Source: Adiantum capillus-veneris (taxonomy: Eukaryota; Streptophyta; Polypodiopsida; Polypodiales; Pteridaceae). Taken from it: a stretch of 64,000 bases of DNA. Position numbers and translations under genes: made by a program. The stretch lies in NCBI GenBank assembly GCA_014529385.2, contig CM043964.1, positions 107,283,587 through 107,347,586 of the forward strand, in the 5' to 3' direction. Shown one piece after another: positions 1 through 59,560 of the stretch (position 1 is its first letter; each line of letters begins with the position of its first letter). The notes under the pieces are model-generated. The model was not told where the DNA came from, made no database searches, and saw only the letters and a program-made list of their open reading frames with translations.

Positions 1-136
1 ATCTACGAAATTGAGAGTTGACGCAATTTGGAAAGTTCAATCCGACAAATTCAAGGCAAAAGATGTGCAAGCCCAAGGTAGGAGCAGATCCACGGTGGAT
101 GACGGGAGGGAACTCTAACAATTCTCGGCTATTTTT

Positions 137-987
137 GAAGGTTTTTATGCTAGATTTCTTTGAGCTTTGTTAGTTCTCTTGCCTTTGGATTGACTTGGAA
201 TTCAAAGGTGAATCTCAAAATTTATAAGTGGGATTGCACTAATTCTAGGTTTTCCCGAGAAGCGTTTAAAGGCAAATTAGAGTTTTTGAGGCAAATCTCA
301 AAATTTTGTAAGGGGGATACACTAAATCAAGTTGAGGCATAGTGCTTTCTCCTAAAAACTTCGAAAACTTTCATATGAGAAATTTTAGGGGCAATTTGAT
401 TATATTTAAAGGCTTTTACACTCAATTTCTCTATACTTTGTAGGTTTCCTCACCTTCAAAACTATAATTTAGAGATAAATTTCAAAACTTGCTGGTGGAA
501 TTACACTAAAATGAGGATTTTCCAAGCATTTGGCTATACTATACCTTTTTTCTAACATTTTAGAGGCAAATTTAATATATTTGAAGGTTTTTGCGCCAAA
601 CTTATCTGCACTTTGTAGATTCTCTAAACCTTTGTAGTTTCTCTTTTTGTAAAAAAAAAGAGCTCCTAAGCGCTTGATTTGAATTAACTCAAAAAGAATA
701 CATGCAAACCTTGGCATATCCTTTGCATAGGGGTCTCCAACCATTACAACATATCCACACAGTGACCCAAAACATACCCAAACATTTTTGCAAGTACACT
801 ATATTTCTATCAAGAACTTCTTCTTCTCGGCAAGCCACTTCCTCCTTCTTGATAAAATCCATTTGCAATTAGAGATAAATCTCAAAAAATTTAGATGGGA
901 TTATACTAAACCTAAGCTTTTTCCTCCAATTGTTGTGGGTGTCCTAACATTCAAATTAAATCTTGTGAGCGTGTGTCCCTTCCTATG

Positions 988-1029
<42 letters not shown>

Positions 1030-1190
1030 CTTTTCTTGGTACCCAATCCACTCTCTTTCTTTCTTTGCCTCCCCCCCCCCCTCCAAGCCCTTTCCTTATG
1101 TCATGTGGCAAGGGACTCCAAGGTGCATTATGTATACTTCATAAAATTTGTAGGTGGGATTATACTAAACCTAGGTTTCTCTTGAGCACT
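137..1190 (+). repeat. Degenerate A/T-rich repeat array
   Basis: At least five diverged copies of one motif are visible. The core reads like AAATCTCAAAATTT, then TAGGTGGGATTAYACTAA, then CCTAGGTTTT. Copies lie near 137-262, 290-340, 402-526, 850-920 and 1140-1190, often preceded by a block resembling GAAGGTTTTTRYRC followed by CTTTGTAGGTTYTCT. Spacing is irregular, about 120 to 270 bases. A further copy lies near 48155-48290. No coding potential is convincing. It may be a decayed satellite or pieces of a dispersed element; I cannot name the family. Confidence 0.55.
992..1027. repeat. (GA)n microsatellite
   Basis: This is a pure GA dinucleotide tract inside the degenerate repeat region. A cytosine run (about 12 C) follows at 1071-1082. 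Reading frames crossing it give alternating Arg/Glu and are not genes. Confidence 0.95.
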
Positions 1191-1327
1191 GGGGTACACA
1201 ATAGATTTTTTCTATTATTCAATAGTCCATTATCTATACTCTTTATAATGGAGTTTAAAAAATTAGAGGAAGGAGAGGACCTCCCCGCGTTGTTTTTTGG
1301 TTGATTTGCATGGCCTATTGGAATCAA

Positions 1328-1358
1328 TGACAATGTGCAAACTGTAATAGTCAAAATT

Positions 1359-1416
<58 letters not shown>

Positions 1417-1509
1417 ATGTAGACTGTGCAAATCACCTTTTTTGACAATGTGCAAACTGTAGTAGTCAAAATTGTGTGTGTGTGTCACACACACACACAC
1501 ACACACACA
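1328..1509. repeat. Duplicated block with (GT)n(GA)n and a GT/CA palindrome
   Basis: A segment beginning GACAATGTGCAAACTGTA and running into (GT)n occurs at 1328 and again at 1444, a period of 116 bases. The first copy continues as (GT)n(GA)n to 1414. In the second copy the GT run (about 1472-1486) meets a CA run to 1508, forming a perfect inverted repeat of dinucleotides. Confidence 0.8.
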
Positions 1510-1786
1510 GAGCTCAGCCACTAGCAAGTAGACAGAGAAAGAGAAAGAGTGAGGTGGCTCATCGGGACCAAGACCAAGACCTTTATCAGGATAGCTACTA
1601 ATGATCATGTAGAGGTGAATAGGGGACAAGCACTATCCATTGGTGGGGAGTTCTTGGTAGTAGAAGATGGGTGTTCAAGGCAATAGGTGTGCATGGGTTT
1701 GCTTGAGCCACTAAGAGTTTGGAATAATATTAAGAGAGTAAAGAGCTAATGGCATAGGTGGGAGAAGTTGTAGCCACAACTTGGAC

Positions 1787-1792
<6 letters not shown>

Positions 1793-1862
<70 letters not shown>
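1793..1862. repeat. (GT)n(GA)n compound microsatellite
   Basis: A run of TG dinucleotides passes directly into GA dinucleotides. The same order on the + strand recurs at 1359-1414, 2261-2342 and 56908-57160. Confidence 0.95.
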
Positions 1863-1867
<5 letters not shown>

Positions 1868-2256
1868 TGTAGGAGCCCATTTCATTGTCCAAATTTAAGA
1901 GACGCATTCTTCTCCATGCTCTCTCTCACCCCCTCCCCCCCCGCCCATTAGGAGCGATGGCACTTTCCTGTACATTAGAGCAATGTGGGGGCTGACGTAT
2001 TGAGAGATATCTATCTGCACGTTATGGTGGTGATGTAGTAATTGAAGCAAAAAGTTAAAATGGGTCCTTTTCTTACAATGGTGAATACAAAAATAACTTA
2101 ATTGGGGATGCAAGGATGCAGAGCATCTTAGCATTGGATGCATTTGGGCTTCTTCTATGGCTAGCAATGTTGTTTTGGCTTCTAGGAGCCATTGCCGCCA
2201 ACTACTTTAGCTTCACATATTTGGAGAAGTTTTAGATGTTTTACATCTATCCCAAG

Positions 2257-2260
<4 letters not shown>

Positions 2261-2342
<82 letters not shown>
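2261..2342. repeat. (GT)n(GA)n compound microsatellite
   Basis: About 19 GT units are followed by about 22 GA units, without interruption. It lies just downstream (in the - strand sense) of the broken LINE ORF1-like sequence. Confidence 0.95.
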
Positions 2343-2346
<4 letters not shown>

Positions 2347-2378
2347 TGTCATTATCGTCCTCAGAGGTCAAATATGAC

Positions 2379-3292
2379 CTATGGGACCAAGAAATGGTGC
2401 CTCTTACCGAGAGGGTACATTGGAACATGACTAGATGCGGATACAATAAAGTTGTGACCTACGTCACTTAGGGAGTGGGGGGAGGGTGGTCTGGGAGTCC
2501 TTGGAACTTGAAATTCCTCAATAATGGCCTTGCCACCTCGATAGACGGCCCATTTACCTGGTGCTTGAGCATCACGCACCTTTTGGAGTTCTTGTTTCTT
2601 GATTTTGAGTTGAGCGGGGGTCAAGGCCTCGCTGATCCAGATTTTGGAGCCCTTGAGTAGTCGAGCTTGCTGTAAAAGTGCTTTGCGAGCCTCTTTGTGT
2701 TTGAAGACGAGGGTGCCTTGGTTGTTGTGGTGGTGGTGATGGACCTTCTCGATTGTGTTGGGATCAAACTCGGTCAGGTGAATGGCTTGGTTGAGCTTGG
2801 CTAAGGTGGAAGTGCAATCATTGTCCTCCCACCAAGTAGAGGGTAAGCCCCCGATGCGGAGAGATAGCGCCAATCTTTTTTGTCGGTGACGTTCTTGAAT
2901 GCATTCTTCTACCTTGGAAGATACGACGGTGGTTGCTTCATTGACTTGAGTGGCAAGATTTGCCGTACTTGCGGTGAGCATGTGCTCAACTTCCTTTGAT
3001 TGGGCAACGATATGCTCCGTGTCGATTTGCTTTGTGACTCCAAGAGGGTGAGGCAGGTCTCCAAGGCCTCAAGACACCCCTTGAGTTCCGTGTTTTCATC
3101 TCTGAGTTCTCGGAGTTGCGCTCGGAGGAGGTCTGTTGGATGGACACAAAGAGGCGTGTCGGCTTGATTGGTGTGGAGGACTTCTCTCGTTGCATCTTGT
3201 GGGAATGAATCCTTGGATGTAAGGTAAACCTTAGTGGGCAAACTTGGAGAAAGGTTCAGAGTGTCCGGGAAGGCTAAGTCGGCAGGCAGCAC
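2379..3292 (-). pseudogene. Non-LTR retrotransposon ORF1-like protein, frameshifted
   Basis: Two - strand frames cover different parts of what looks like one protein. The upstream frame (from 3292) contains a leucine/glutamate-rich coiled coil (LRELRDENTELKGCLEALE). Near 3040-3060 the reading must shift to the frame ending at 2379, which continues with VTKQIDTEHIVAQSKEVEHM. That frame then has an RRM-like stretch and a C-terminal part resembling L1/CR1-type ORF1 tails (LLKGSKIWISEALTPAQ, then WAVYRGGKAIIEEF). A coiled coil followed by an RNA-binding C-terminal domain is the usual ORF1p layout, which acts as a nucleic-acid chaperone. No ORF2 reverse transcriptase is seen next to it. The family assignment is by pattern only. 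Confidence 0.5.
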
Positions 3293-3540
3293 GAGGAAGT
3301 GTTGAGAGGCTCAGACTGTCGAGGAAAGCGAAGCCGACAGGCAGCACGAGGAGACTAGCACGCCAAACAGTGAACTGTACTGTCGCAACAGCGACGAGAG
3401 GGAGAGATCCAATAGCCATGATGTTCTTGGCCGCAGCAACATGCGGGTCACATACTAGTTCTATTTACACATTAACTAGGCCAACCAAGCAAAAGACTAG
3501 TTGCACTTTGGGTCCACCTCATTGCACATTGGTCCAATGA

Positions 3541-3964
3541 CTCATGTCCAGCTTTGTGTGCTGACTTAGGCTGGATACACACCAACAACGCGCCTGCCCA
3601 TCTCACCATGGGACGAGCGGGCAGCGTTTACAGACTGCGCAAACCAATATTTTATGTATTTAATTTCGCAGCCATACTTCAGCCAGCGTTGGTTAGCTGA
3701 TTGGTTCAGCCGTCCCTTTTCAGACGTGGGGTCCGCGGCTCAACCCCTGCCCATCTTTGGACGGGGGAGCTGCGCCGCCCATCTCATGTCCACAGCGAAT
3801 TTCGCGCAGCCTGTACTTTTTTGACATGCCCCTGCCACGCTGGCGCTCGCAATGCCTGCCCATCTTTGGGCACCCCGGTATGTAAGCACCCTTAATAAGT
3901 CTTGTGGAGAGCCTGGGCGAATAAACATCGGATCGCCCACTCCAATTGACTTTGTTATTCCAAC
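3541..3964 (+). promoter_or_regulatory. Probable promoter and 5' UTR of TRAP-alpha
   Basis: About 420 bases lie between the retrotransposon debris and the start codon. The segment is richer in G+C than its surroundings and has a repeated CTGCCCATCTTTGG (near 3745 and 3855). No clear TATA box stands out. The start codon sits in a favourable context (CAACATGGCC). The extent of promoter and UTR is inferred from position only. Confidence 0.4.
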
Positions 3965-6384
3965 ATGGCCAGATCTGGGCTCTTCATTGCCCTGCTGTTG
4001 CTCGTCTCCGCCATCGCCTCTGCTACTGCCCAAGGTTCGTGATTTTACTCTGTTGAGAAGCTTAGAAAGAAAAAGCTTAAATTGCGGAGATCCATTACCG
4101 CGTTATCGCTGCCATCCTCCAGCTTTTGGAAGCCCGCGATTTGGCAGTTCAGGACCCCAATATTAAGCATTACTCTAGTGGCTTAAGGATTTGTGGGTTT
4201 TCATTGTTGTGAAACAATACAGAGGGTTCACAATGGAAACACTAACATGTGGAGTTAGGTCTTGTCCTTTCAATATCTGCCATGGTTCTGCTTTTAGATG
4301 CAAAGGCATACCGCCTTTACACTGATCAATCATTCATTGTGCCTTTATCTTTCAAACTACCTGCTGCCACCAACATGTGTGGCATGCTGTTAGAATTCAT
4401 AGAACCGAGCTCAGACATATTCATGAGAAAATCTGCTTTCATGTGTTGCAGGCCCTTCCAATGATGAAGCAGTAGTCACCACGGAAGAGTCACGTGATTT
4501 TTTCGAGAATGCAGATCCAAACCCAGCTCCAGGCGTTGATACGGTTGTTTATTTCCCAAATAATCCTGATAAAAGTAGGTTTTCACCATCCTCCCTTCGT
4601 TTTTTTTCTTCAAAAGATGTGCTTTGTATGCCATTGTATGAAGTTTGCCCAATCAATATTACATGAGTGCAGCATGCTTGCCTATTTGCATATTGAGATT
4701 TAGAGAGTTTTATATTTATTGCACTTGTGGAGAGTTGTTTTGTTTTTTTTACCATCTTTATACGATGATTTTCGCCGTCAAAAGCATTTGCCTCAATGTC
4801 TCATGGTTCAAACATGGTCATTGCTGTTGCAAAGTCTTATAATTTCACTATTAGTCTGTTGTAATCTTTTTCTTCATATGATCGACTGACTATGGGACAT
4901 ATTGGGCATGTTTGTTTTTTGTGATGCCAGCGATACGTGCAGGGGAGGAGACAGAAATTCTTGTGGGAGTTTCAAATCATGGTGATTATCTTCAAACAAT
5001 TTAATGCAGTTGTTGTCCATTTTTGTGGGCTAGTAAATTTTATTTGTGTTCCCTTCTGAAAACAGGTGATGCACATTTGAGTGTCCACTCGGTGAAAGCC
5101 AGTCTGCACTTGCCCTATGATCACAAATACCGTGTACAAGACTTCAATTTCGTGGTGCGTATGTGAATATGTCTCTTTGCCTTTTTAAGATATTTGTGGT
5201 AAAGGGATAAGTTTAATTGAATCATTACATAAAAGGAGCCTTATCAATTTAATGGGCACTCTTTTATATAGGATTTTGGGAATGCAACGGTACCAAAATC
5301 GGCCCAAGCGTCATTTCCTTACTCCTTCACTATCAGCAAGTATCTTCAGGTATCGTTTTTCAGACCATAACATGTGAACATAGTCGAGGAAACATCTAAA
5401 TTTTCTTGTGTTATTGTTGTGTCTTTAATTTCTCTTGCACATCCAGCACTTTTGCTTTGATGTGTTTCATGTTGTTCTTTTGACCAGTGTGATGTAATGC
5501 CCTGTTTCGTGGGTATGAATCTTGGAAACCGCGAAGCGTGGGAAACATTTGAGCAAAACCTATGAAATACTCAACCTCCATGATATAGACACACACACAT
5601 ATATGCATGTATGCATGTGTTGCTACACACACACACACACACATAACATACATACACACTTATATACATGTGTGTGTGTGTGTGTGAATATATATGCACA
5701 CATATGACACACACATGCATATACACACACATTTATTTCTTTATTTAGTATATGTGTACAAAACCAGTTTCTCTTTTTCTATCCTTTATGAAACGCTTCA
5801 AAACCTCAGAACCCTGAAACGACAGGATCACGAAATGTCTCATTTGACACTGTTTTCCACACTCTAGTACATTCGCTGAGCTCACATGCTTCCAGGTTGA
5901 ATGTTGGCAGTGACTGGTAGTGTTGATTGGCGTTTGAGTTATATATGAAATCTGAATTTTTGGCTGGGTTTTGGTGCAGCCTGGTTTGTTCGACCTGGTT
6001 GCCACAATCTTATATGAAGTTGATGGAGCACCACACCAGTCTGTGTTCTACAATGGGACAGTGGAAGTAGCGGAAGCAAATGGATTTGTTCGTGGCGAAA
6101 CTCTGTTTCTCATTGCACTAGCGTTTGGCATCATTGCCCTGCTTGGCGTGTGGCTGACAGGCCGGTTTCAAAAGCTTTCCAGGGTGAGCTCTTTGTCTTG
6201 TTTTCATGTTTTCCAGGTTCATATAGTTGTTGGAGCGCTTCCCCTACAGCCTCTTTATTTGCTTGCTTGTTAATTACGTGTGTGAAAATATGGCTTGGTT
6301 TTGTCCTCGCAGAAAACACGAAAGACGAAGAAAGTTGAGACTGGGACCCGCGGTATCGACACTGTTGACAATGAGTGGTTGCAG

Positions 6385-6418
<34 letters not shown>

Positions 6419-7883
6419 ATTCTGTACATGTATTATTTATAGATATGTCCAGACATATAAATGCATAATGTGAAGTTTTGAAGATTGTGTTTAAGTCTCT
6501 GCACTTCCCTCGTGTCCTTCGCGTGATTGTCTCTGAGTTAAATTTTTGTATTAAAAAAAAGAGGAATCAATTAAGTTTATTAATCTTTTCTATTTAAAGC
6601 TTAAACATGGTGAATTTGCTTGCATCTGAGAGCCTTGACAAAACTCAATAAGTAGACCTTCATGTTGATGGTTACTCGTGTGGTACGTTTAAGCGTCTAT
6701 TGGTACCTTGGTCCAAACTTGCTCTTGAAGAACAATATTACCTGCCCTATGTGGTGCCAAAATCGGTGTCGTTTGTGTGGTGCACACATTGCATGTCATG
6801 CATTTCAAACGATAATACATTATCAAGTAGTGTGCACATGGGTAAGTAACAAAGGGAAAAAAAATATTGTCTCATCTTATTAGCAGAAAACCTCATGGGA
6901 ATGTGGAACAAGTAGAACGAGACGCCATTGCATTAATAACCTTATTATGAAAAAGAGATTGTTATCATGCAAGAGAGCCATAGAGCCCCCCTTTACTTTG
7001 CCATCATGGACACGTGCATGTGACAAACTTGCCACAACAGAAACATGCACTATAAAACTTTTCCCATTTAAGCTGAAAGGATCTGCCCTTTCAGAGGATC
7101 TGCCCTTTCAGAGGATCACTTAGAAACTGTACATTACAGATGGAGTAGGCACATCAGTGTCCTTTGTAACAGGAAAACTTGCTAGTATTTCATCCAGCTT
7201 GGGTGGACGTTCAACTTATCCCAGTTGTACAGCCAAAAGTGGCAGCAATATTATGATTTTGTCCATCGTCCCTTATTTTAAGGGACGTGTGGGGAATCAT
7301 TGTGTTGCATGTAGTTCAGCATCAGCATCCGTTTTAGGGGACTTGTACGTGCAACATACAGCATGGTGATTCCCCCAGGGTCCCTTGGAATCATGCAGGG
7401 TGGACAGGATCCTAACAAGCAAATTGATAATCCTTTGTCAATCTCTAAGTTAGAGCATGTGTCATCTGTGTATTGAAAATTGATATAGACAAAGCAAGCT
7501 CTTGTGAAATTGAAGGAAACCCCACTTATAGCTTGCGTTTTGGGGTAGAAGGTTGTCCTTTTGGTGACATCTTGTGCAAAGGGCATTTTGCTTAAAGAAA
7601 ATGGACATTGCATCCAAAGCATATTGTTTCAAGAAGTTGTAGAGCTGAACACGAACCTCAAAGGCTCAATGGATGGTTTGTGTCCATTTCTGCACACATT
7701 ACTCACTTGTTGAAAATACATGCATACATACATTGGCATGTCATTATATGCATAATTTTTTTTTCTGTCAATGCTCCCGTTCTCAAACTCAAGCTTTTGT
7801 ATTTTATTTGGCAGGGTACTGCATTTACACAAAAATTGACTAAGAGCATTTCCCAGCCCACTAAATCAAGGAAGAAGAAATGA
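3965..7883 (+). CDS. SSR1: Translocon-associated protein subunit alpha (TRAP-alpha), 8 exons
   Basis: TRAP-alpha is a single-pass ER membrane protein that sits beside the Sec61 channel and helps secretory proteins start translocation. Exons are 3965-4034, 4452-4574, 4931-4981, 5066-5154, 5272-5349, 5980-6183, 6313-6384 and 7815-7883; all introns are GT-AG and the frame is unbroken, giving 251 aa. Residues 1-23 are a signal peptide (MARSGLFIALLLLVSAIA). The luminal domain carries family motifs RAGEETEILVG, ASLHLPYDH and FGNATVPKSAQASFPY, with N-glycosylation sequons at N115 and N162. A transmembrane helix spans about residues 178-197, and a short basic cytosolic tail ends in KSRKKK. Order and motifs agree with plant TRAP-alpha from end to end. 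Intron 7 is the longest (1430 bp). The gene converges with the LC8 gene downstream. Confidence 0.96.
5588..5730. repeat. Mixed CA/TA/TG microsatellite in TRAP-alpha intron 5
   Basis: Several short runs of CA, TA and TG dinucleotides are interleaved with ATGCATG words. The tract is spliced out and does not touch an exon. Confidence 0.85.
6387..6417. repeat. (TC)n microsatellite after the exon 7 donor
   Basis: A pure TC tract begins three bases after the donor GT of TRAP-alpha intron 7 (exon ends at 6384). Confidence 0.9.
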
Positions 7884-8904
7884 ACCTGTTGGGGTTCCCA
7901 TTGCAGACATGAAAATGGGATGTGTTTTGTAGGCCAGGTCTTAATCTCATTTGATGCTTTTGTTGCATCATCACGGCAATATGATCAGGACTAGAGCTCA
8001 CCTTGAGTGTAAGTGTATTGTCTGCTTGTTGCCCCCAAAATGGGGTGTTTCAAGTGCAGTTTGACATTTACGAGATCTCAGATGTTTTTCTGGTTATCAA
8101 AAAGCGCAGTTATTATAAGATTTAAGAGTTAGTCTTTGTTGCATCATTATTGCAACATGTCCATCTTGTGTTGGGTCTAAATTTTGTGAATAACAATTCT
8201 CCATCGACGGAGGTAGTGTGAATGTATTTTTCTCTCTGAAGATAGAGCTCTGGGTAAGACTTTGCATGTTACTTTTTTTAACTGAAGTTCTGTTTAACTA
8301 TATGGCACAAAGTGCATGTTCTTTGAATTGTGTTATGGAAATTTTTTAATGGATATACTACAAACGGATTGAATGTGAAGAAAGAGGTTGTTCAAGTGCT
8401 CAAAGGTACTTTTGGGCAAAAATGAGTTAAATGTTCGACAATGTCATCTACTTTTCAGAAGACATGTTCCTGACCTACATCAAGCTTTATCAAGCCCTGG
8501 ACAGTCAGCCTTCTAGTTGATCTTTGCAAAATGTTTGAGCAGATGAGGTAAATGTCATATGGTAAATGTTCGAGCTGTCAAGATTGTAACAAAGCAAAGT
8601 CAAATGGCACATTTGCTTGTCTTGCCTTGGTCAGGGGTTGAGGGGGTCTTGCCACCTATCTACTCGCCATTTTTCACTGGGATTTCCACCTGCAGCCAAC
8701 CAATGAAGCCCACCTAAGCCCTCATAATCCCCTGCAGCAACCTCCAATTATCATTGCCAACTTGGAACATGTAATCAGTGTCACATCAGCCTCTTGAGCC
8801 TGTGCTCCTCCCTACGAACACTTGCTTCCCTACCTCAGTTGATGCTGACTTGCCAGCATCTAGTGTATGGCCCCGCTCCCCCCTACAGCGGCAGTTGGGA
8901 ACTT
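7884..8904 (+). other. 3' flank of TRAP-alpha, no further gene seen
   Basis: The TRAP-alpha 3' UTR must begin here, but I could not fix a poly(A) site. No convincing coding exon, RNA gene or element was seen on either strand. Confidence 0.4.
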
Positions 8905-9067
8905 GGAACTAGTTTGTCATGTAGGGAAAAGGACAGTAATCAGAACGACGGCTACTGTCTTTTGATGGGGGAACCCTAATTACAAGGGAAAGAACACTAG
9001 CCATCTAGTGGTCACCATATGGGGTTTTGCTCTGATTACTGTCCTCCTTACATGACAAACTAGTTCC
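8905..9067. repeat. Long inverted repeat (possible fold-back element)
   Basis: The left arm (8905-8944, beginning GGAACTAGTTTGTCATGTA) is matched in reverse complement by the right arm (9031-9067), with only a small internal difference. The loop is about 86 bases. The pair lies between the converging TRAP-alpha and LC8 genes. It could be a small fold-back or MITE remnant; I could not define a target duplication. Confidence 0.75.
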
Positions 9068-9651
9068 AACAACCCAAAAGAAACTTTAAACAGATTTTGA
9101 ACTGAAATAATTATAACATACATGCCTGAGTTGTGCCTCTTTACACATTCGAAGTAGCATCAAGAAAACTTACAAAGCAGTTGAGCACTTTCCATTATTT
9201 CTAGTCAAAATTCGAGGGTCCATATGTCCTTGGCTCCCATATTAAATATACGAATGGCAACCCCAAAAACTGTCTTCAATGGAGGTGATCTTTACAAACT
9301 TCATTACAGGTTGGTATGCTCTTCTTATCCAAAATTTACCCAGAAAGACATGCCTACATGATGATAATACATTGAAGAGTTGCAGAAACATGAAAGGAAG
9401 CACATGTTACAAGTTACCTTCACAGAAACAAGAGTCATGAACTAGCCATCATATATTTCATGACACTGATCACTTTACATCAAACAACTTTTCTGACTTT
9501 TGACAGTTCAGAATGTTTTGCTTTGAAGTGGACAAGTTATAGTATCATATACTACTGTAGCTAAGAGTTAACAAGCCTTTTGAAGGCAAAGGGGTCATTT
9601 GTGGCCAAACTTCTTTTATAGAGACCAGGCCGAGACGTGTTCTGGAGATTG
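9068..9651 (-). other. Probable LC8 3' UTR and downstream flank
   Basis: This A/T-rich segment follows the LC8 stop codon on the - strand. No other gene is seen. The poly(A) site could not be placed. Confidence 0.4.
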
Positions 9652-56742
<47,091 letters not shown>

Positions 56743-56907
56743 TATTAACAGTGTCTACAGAAAAAAGGATAAGCAGGCTTAAATGACGAAAAACAGAAAG
56801 AAGCTCGAACACAGTGCACAAGAAACTGCACCAATGCAGATCTGCAAACACGGAAAACTCAAAATGCCCTCACCAGAGAAAGAGAGAGGGTTGAAACTCA
56901 CACGCAA

Positions 56908-56923
56908 GCGTGTGCGTGCGTGC

Positions 56924-57000
<77 letters not shown>

Positions 57001-57039
57001 CAGGTTTCGTTGTGCGTTTGTGCGTGTGTGCGCGCGTGC

Positions 57040-57078
<39 letters not shown>

Positions 57079-57160
57079 CTCCATCTGTGCACCCACAGAT
57101 CGTTGTGTGTGTGTGTGTTAGGTTTCGGGGGGGAAGAGAGAGAAAGAGAGAGAGAGAGAG
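56908..57160. repeat. Three GT/GA microsatellites in the LC8 5' UTR intron
   Basis: (GCGT)n(GT)n(GA)n at 56908-56994, a mixed GT then GA tract at 57018-57076, and GT (57101-57118) then GA (57135-57160). Frames with Arg/Glu or Ser/Leu runs across this stretch are artefacts. Confidence 0.93.
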
Positions 57161-57163
57161 AAC

Positions 57164-57292
57164 CTTGCTCCAGGAGAACGAAGGAAGGATTCGAAGGAAG
57201 AAGGCAGAGATAAAACATTCGACAGAGATTCGTAGAGGGAAGCCGCAGTTAAAACTGTTCGACAAATTTTTAAAACATTAGTAATATTTATA
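57164..57292 (-). promoter_or_regulatory. Probable LC8 TATA box and 5' UTR exon
   Basis: On the - strand TATAAATA occurs at 57292-57285. About 30 bases on, a CT-rich leader runs to a possible donor AGCAAG/GTTCTC at 57164. With the acceptor at 56755 this makes a 409 bp 5' UTR intron. Transcript start and exon limits are inferred from these signals only. Confidence 0.55.
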
Positions 57293-57299
57293 AAGGTTT

Positions 57300-58100
57300 C
57301 CTGGGCTTAGTTAAAACTTCAGAATTGTATGGGGATTTGCACTCATTGTCCCCCAAGTTCCAACAAATTTGTGCTGTATGTATAATCTATAATCTATAGT
57401 TTATAATCTAGTATGTCGTCACGATTTTGCAAATTGTTTTATTAGTGGGTATCTACCCGAGATACCCTCAAACCCAAAGTCGAATACCAGAAGTACAGTC
57501 GGGCATGCGAGGCAGGAGGAGGGATGGGGCAGGGCTTGGTGTGTCGCAGGTGATGGCGCATGGTCACAAGCGGTCGTAAATATCGGAGGAGGGGGTGGCC
57601 GAGCAGCAGGCTGGGAAGTGAGCGCACGACAGAGGAAGGGGGGGCCTTCATCCTTTTTTTTAAAGCTTGGGTGCTTGGTCGTTGACAGCGTTGATGCTCG
57701 TCCGCATGGCTTAGGCGAAATGCTCTTTGGGATCGTCTAGCTCCCAGGATCGACTTTGCCTCACTGCATGTTGATTTTGATGAGGATTTTACTTCATATC
57801 GACTGTTTAGGAAAGGGATCTTATTAGATTCTCTCCAATAAACTTGAGAAGCCACCAATATGTACCCAAAGAATCTAGTATCTAATCTAAACTAACATAA
57901 TATGGCGGAAAGGCCCTTTACATGTGTCGGAATCTGCAACGTGAAGGTTATACTCCAAAATTGAGAAAAGCCCTTGTGCATGCGATAAAGAGAGAGAGAG
58001 ACCGCCGAAGGCAGCCGACCGTATATCTATATTAAAAGGTCAAGCCTTAGATCCACATGACCGGATCTAAGGCTATTGGGCTTGTGCTTCGGCTTGTGAT
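57300..58100. other. Region upstream of LC8, unassigned
   Basis: No gene recognised on either strand. Confidence 0.4.
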
Positions 58101-58103
58101 TGC

Positions 58104-58200
58104 GCCACTTTGGCTCCTTGTGCCACTTCGACTGTTCAGTGCACCACTTTGGCTCCATGTGCCACTTTGGTTGTTGACTGCGCCACCTCGAGTTGTGCCA
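58104..58200 (+). repeat. 39 bp tandem repeat, about 2.5 copies
   Basis: The unit GCCACTTTGGCTCCTTGTGC begins at 58104, again near 58143, with a partial third copy near 58182. The period is divisible by three. Confidence 0.75.
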
Positions 58201-58293
58201 CTGCACCACGTCGTCCTCCTCGAGCAGCGGGAAACCCAACTTAACTGTGCAATCCTCCTCGAGTAGCGGGCAAACCAATAAGCAGGTTGCAGC

Positions 58294-59220
<927 letters not shown>

Positions 59221-59224
59221 CAAT

Positions 59225-59560
59225 TCAAAGGCCTTCGCAGTTGTCACTAGCTTCATTAGGATGCAAACAGGCCCCGCGACCCAAGGACACAACCCACTAT
59301 TGCATGGCCTCAAGCCACGCATCCCACTCCCTTGCAGCTGTCGCATTGGCTTCATATTGCTCTGCCAATATACCCAAGTTGTGTCCGTTGCGCCCCCCAC
59401 AGCCCAAAGGCTTCGTAGTTATCGCCTTTGCTTCATGGTCCACCAACATACAACTCCAATTGTGGCATGAGGCCACATCACATTCCACTCCCCCATAGCT
59501 CTCACTTATGCTTCATATTGCTTTGTCAATATACCCCCAGCAGCGTTGTGGCCATCGCTC
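59225..59560 (+). repeat. Degenerate tandem repeat, four copies
   Basis: Units resembling GYAGTTGTCRC, TTGGCTTCATATTGCTCTG and CCAATATACCC start near 59233, 59333, 59412 and 59497. Periods range from about 79 to 100 bases. Confidence 0.65.
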
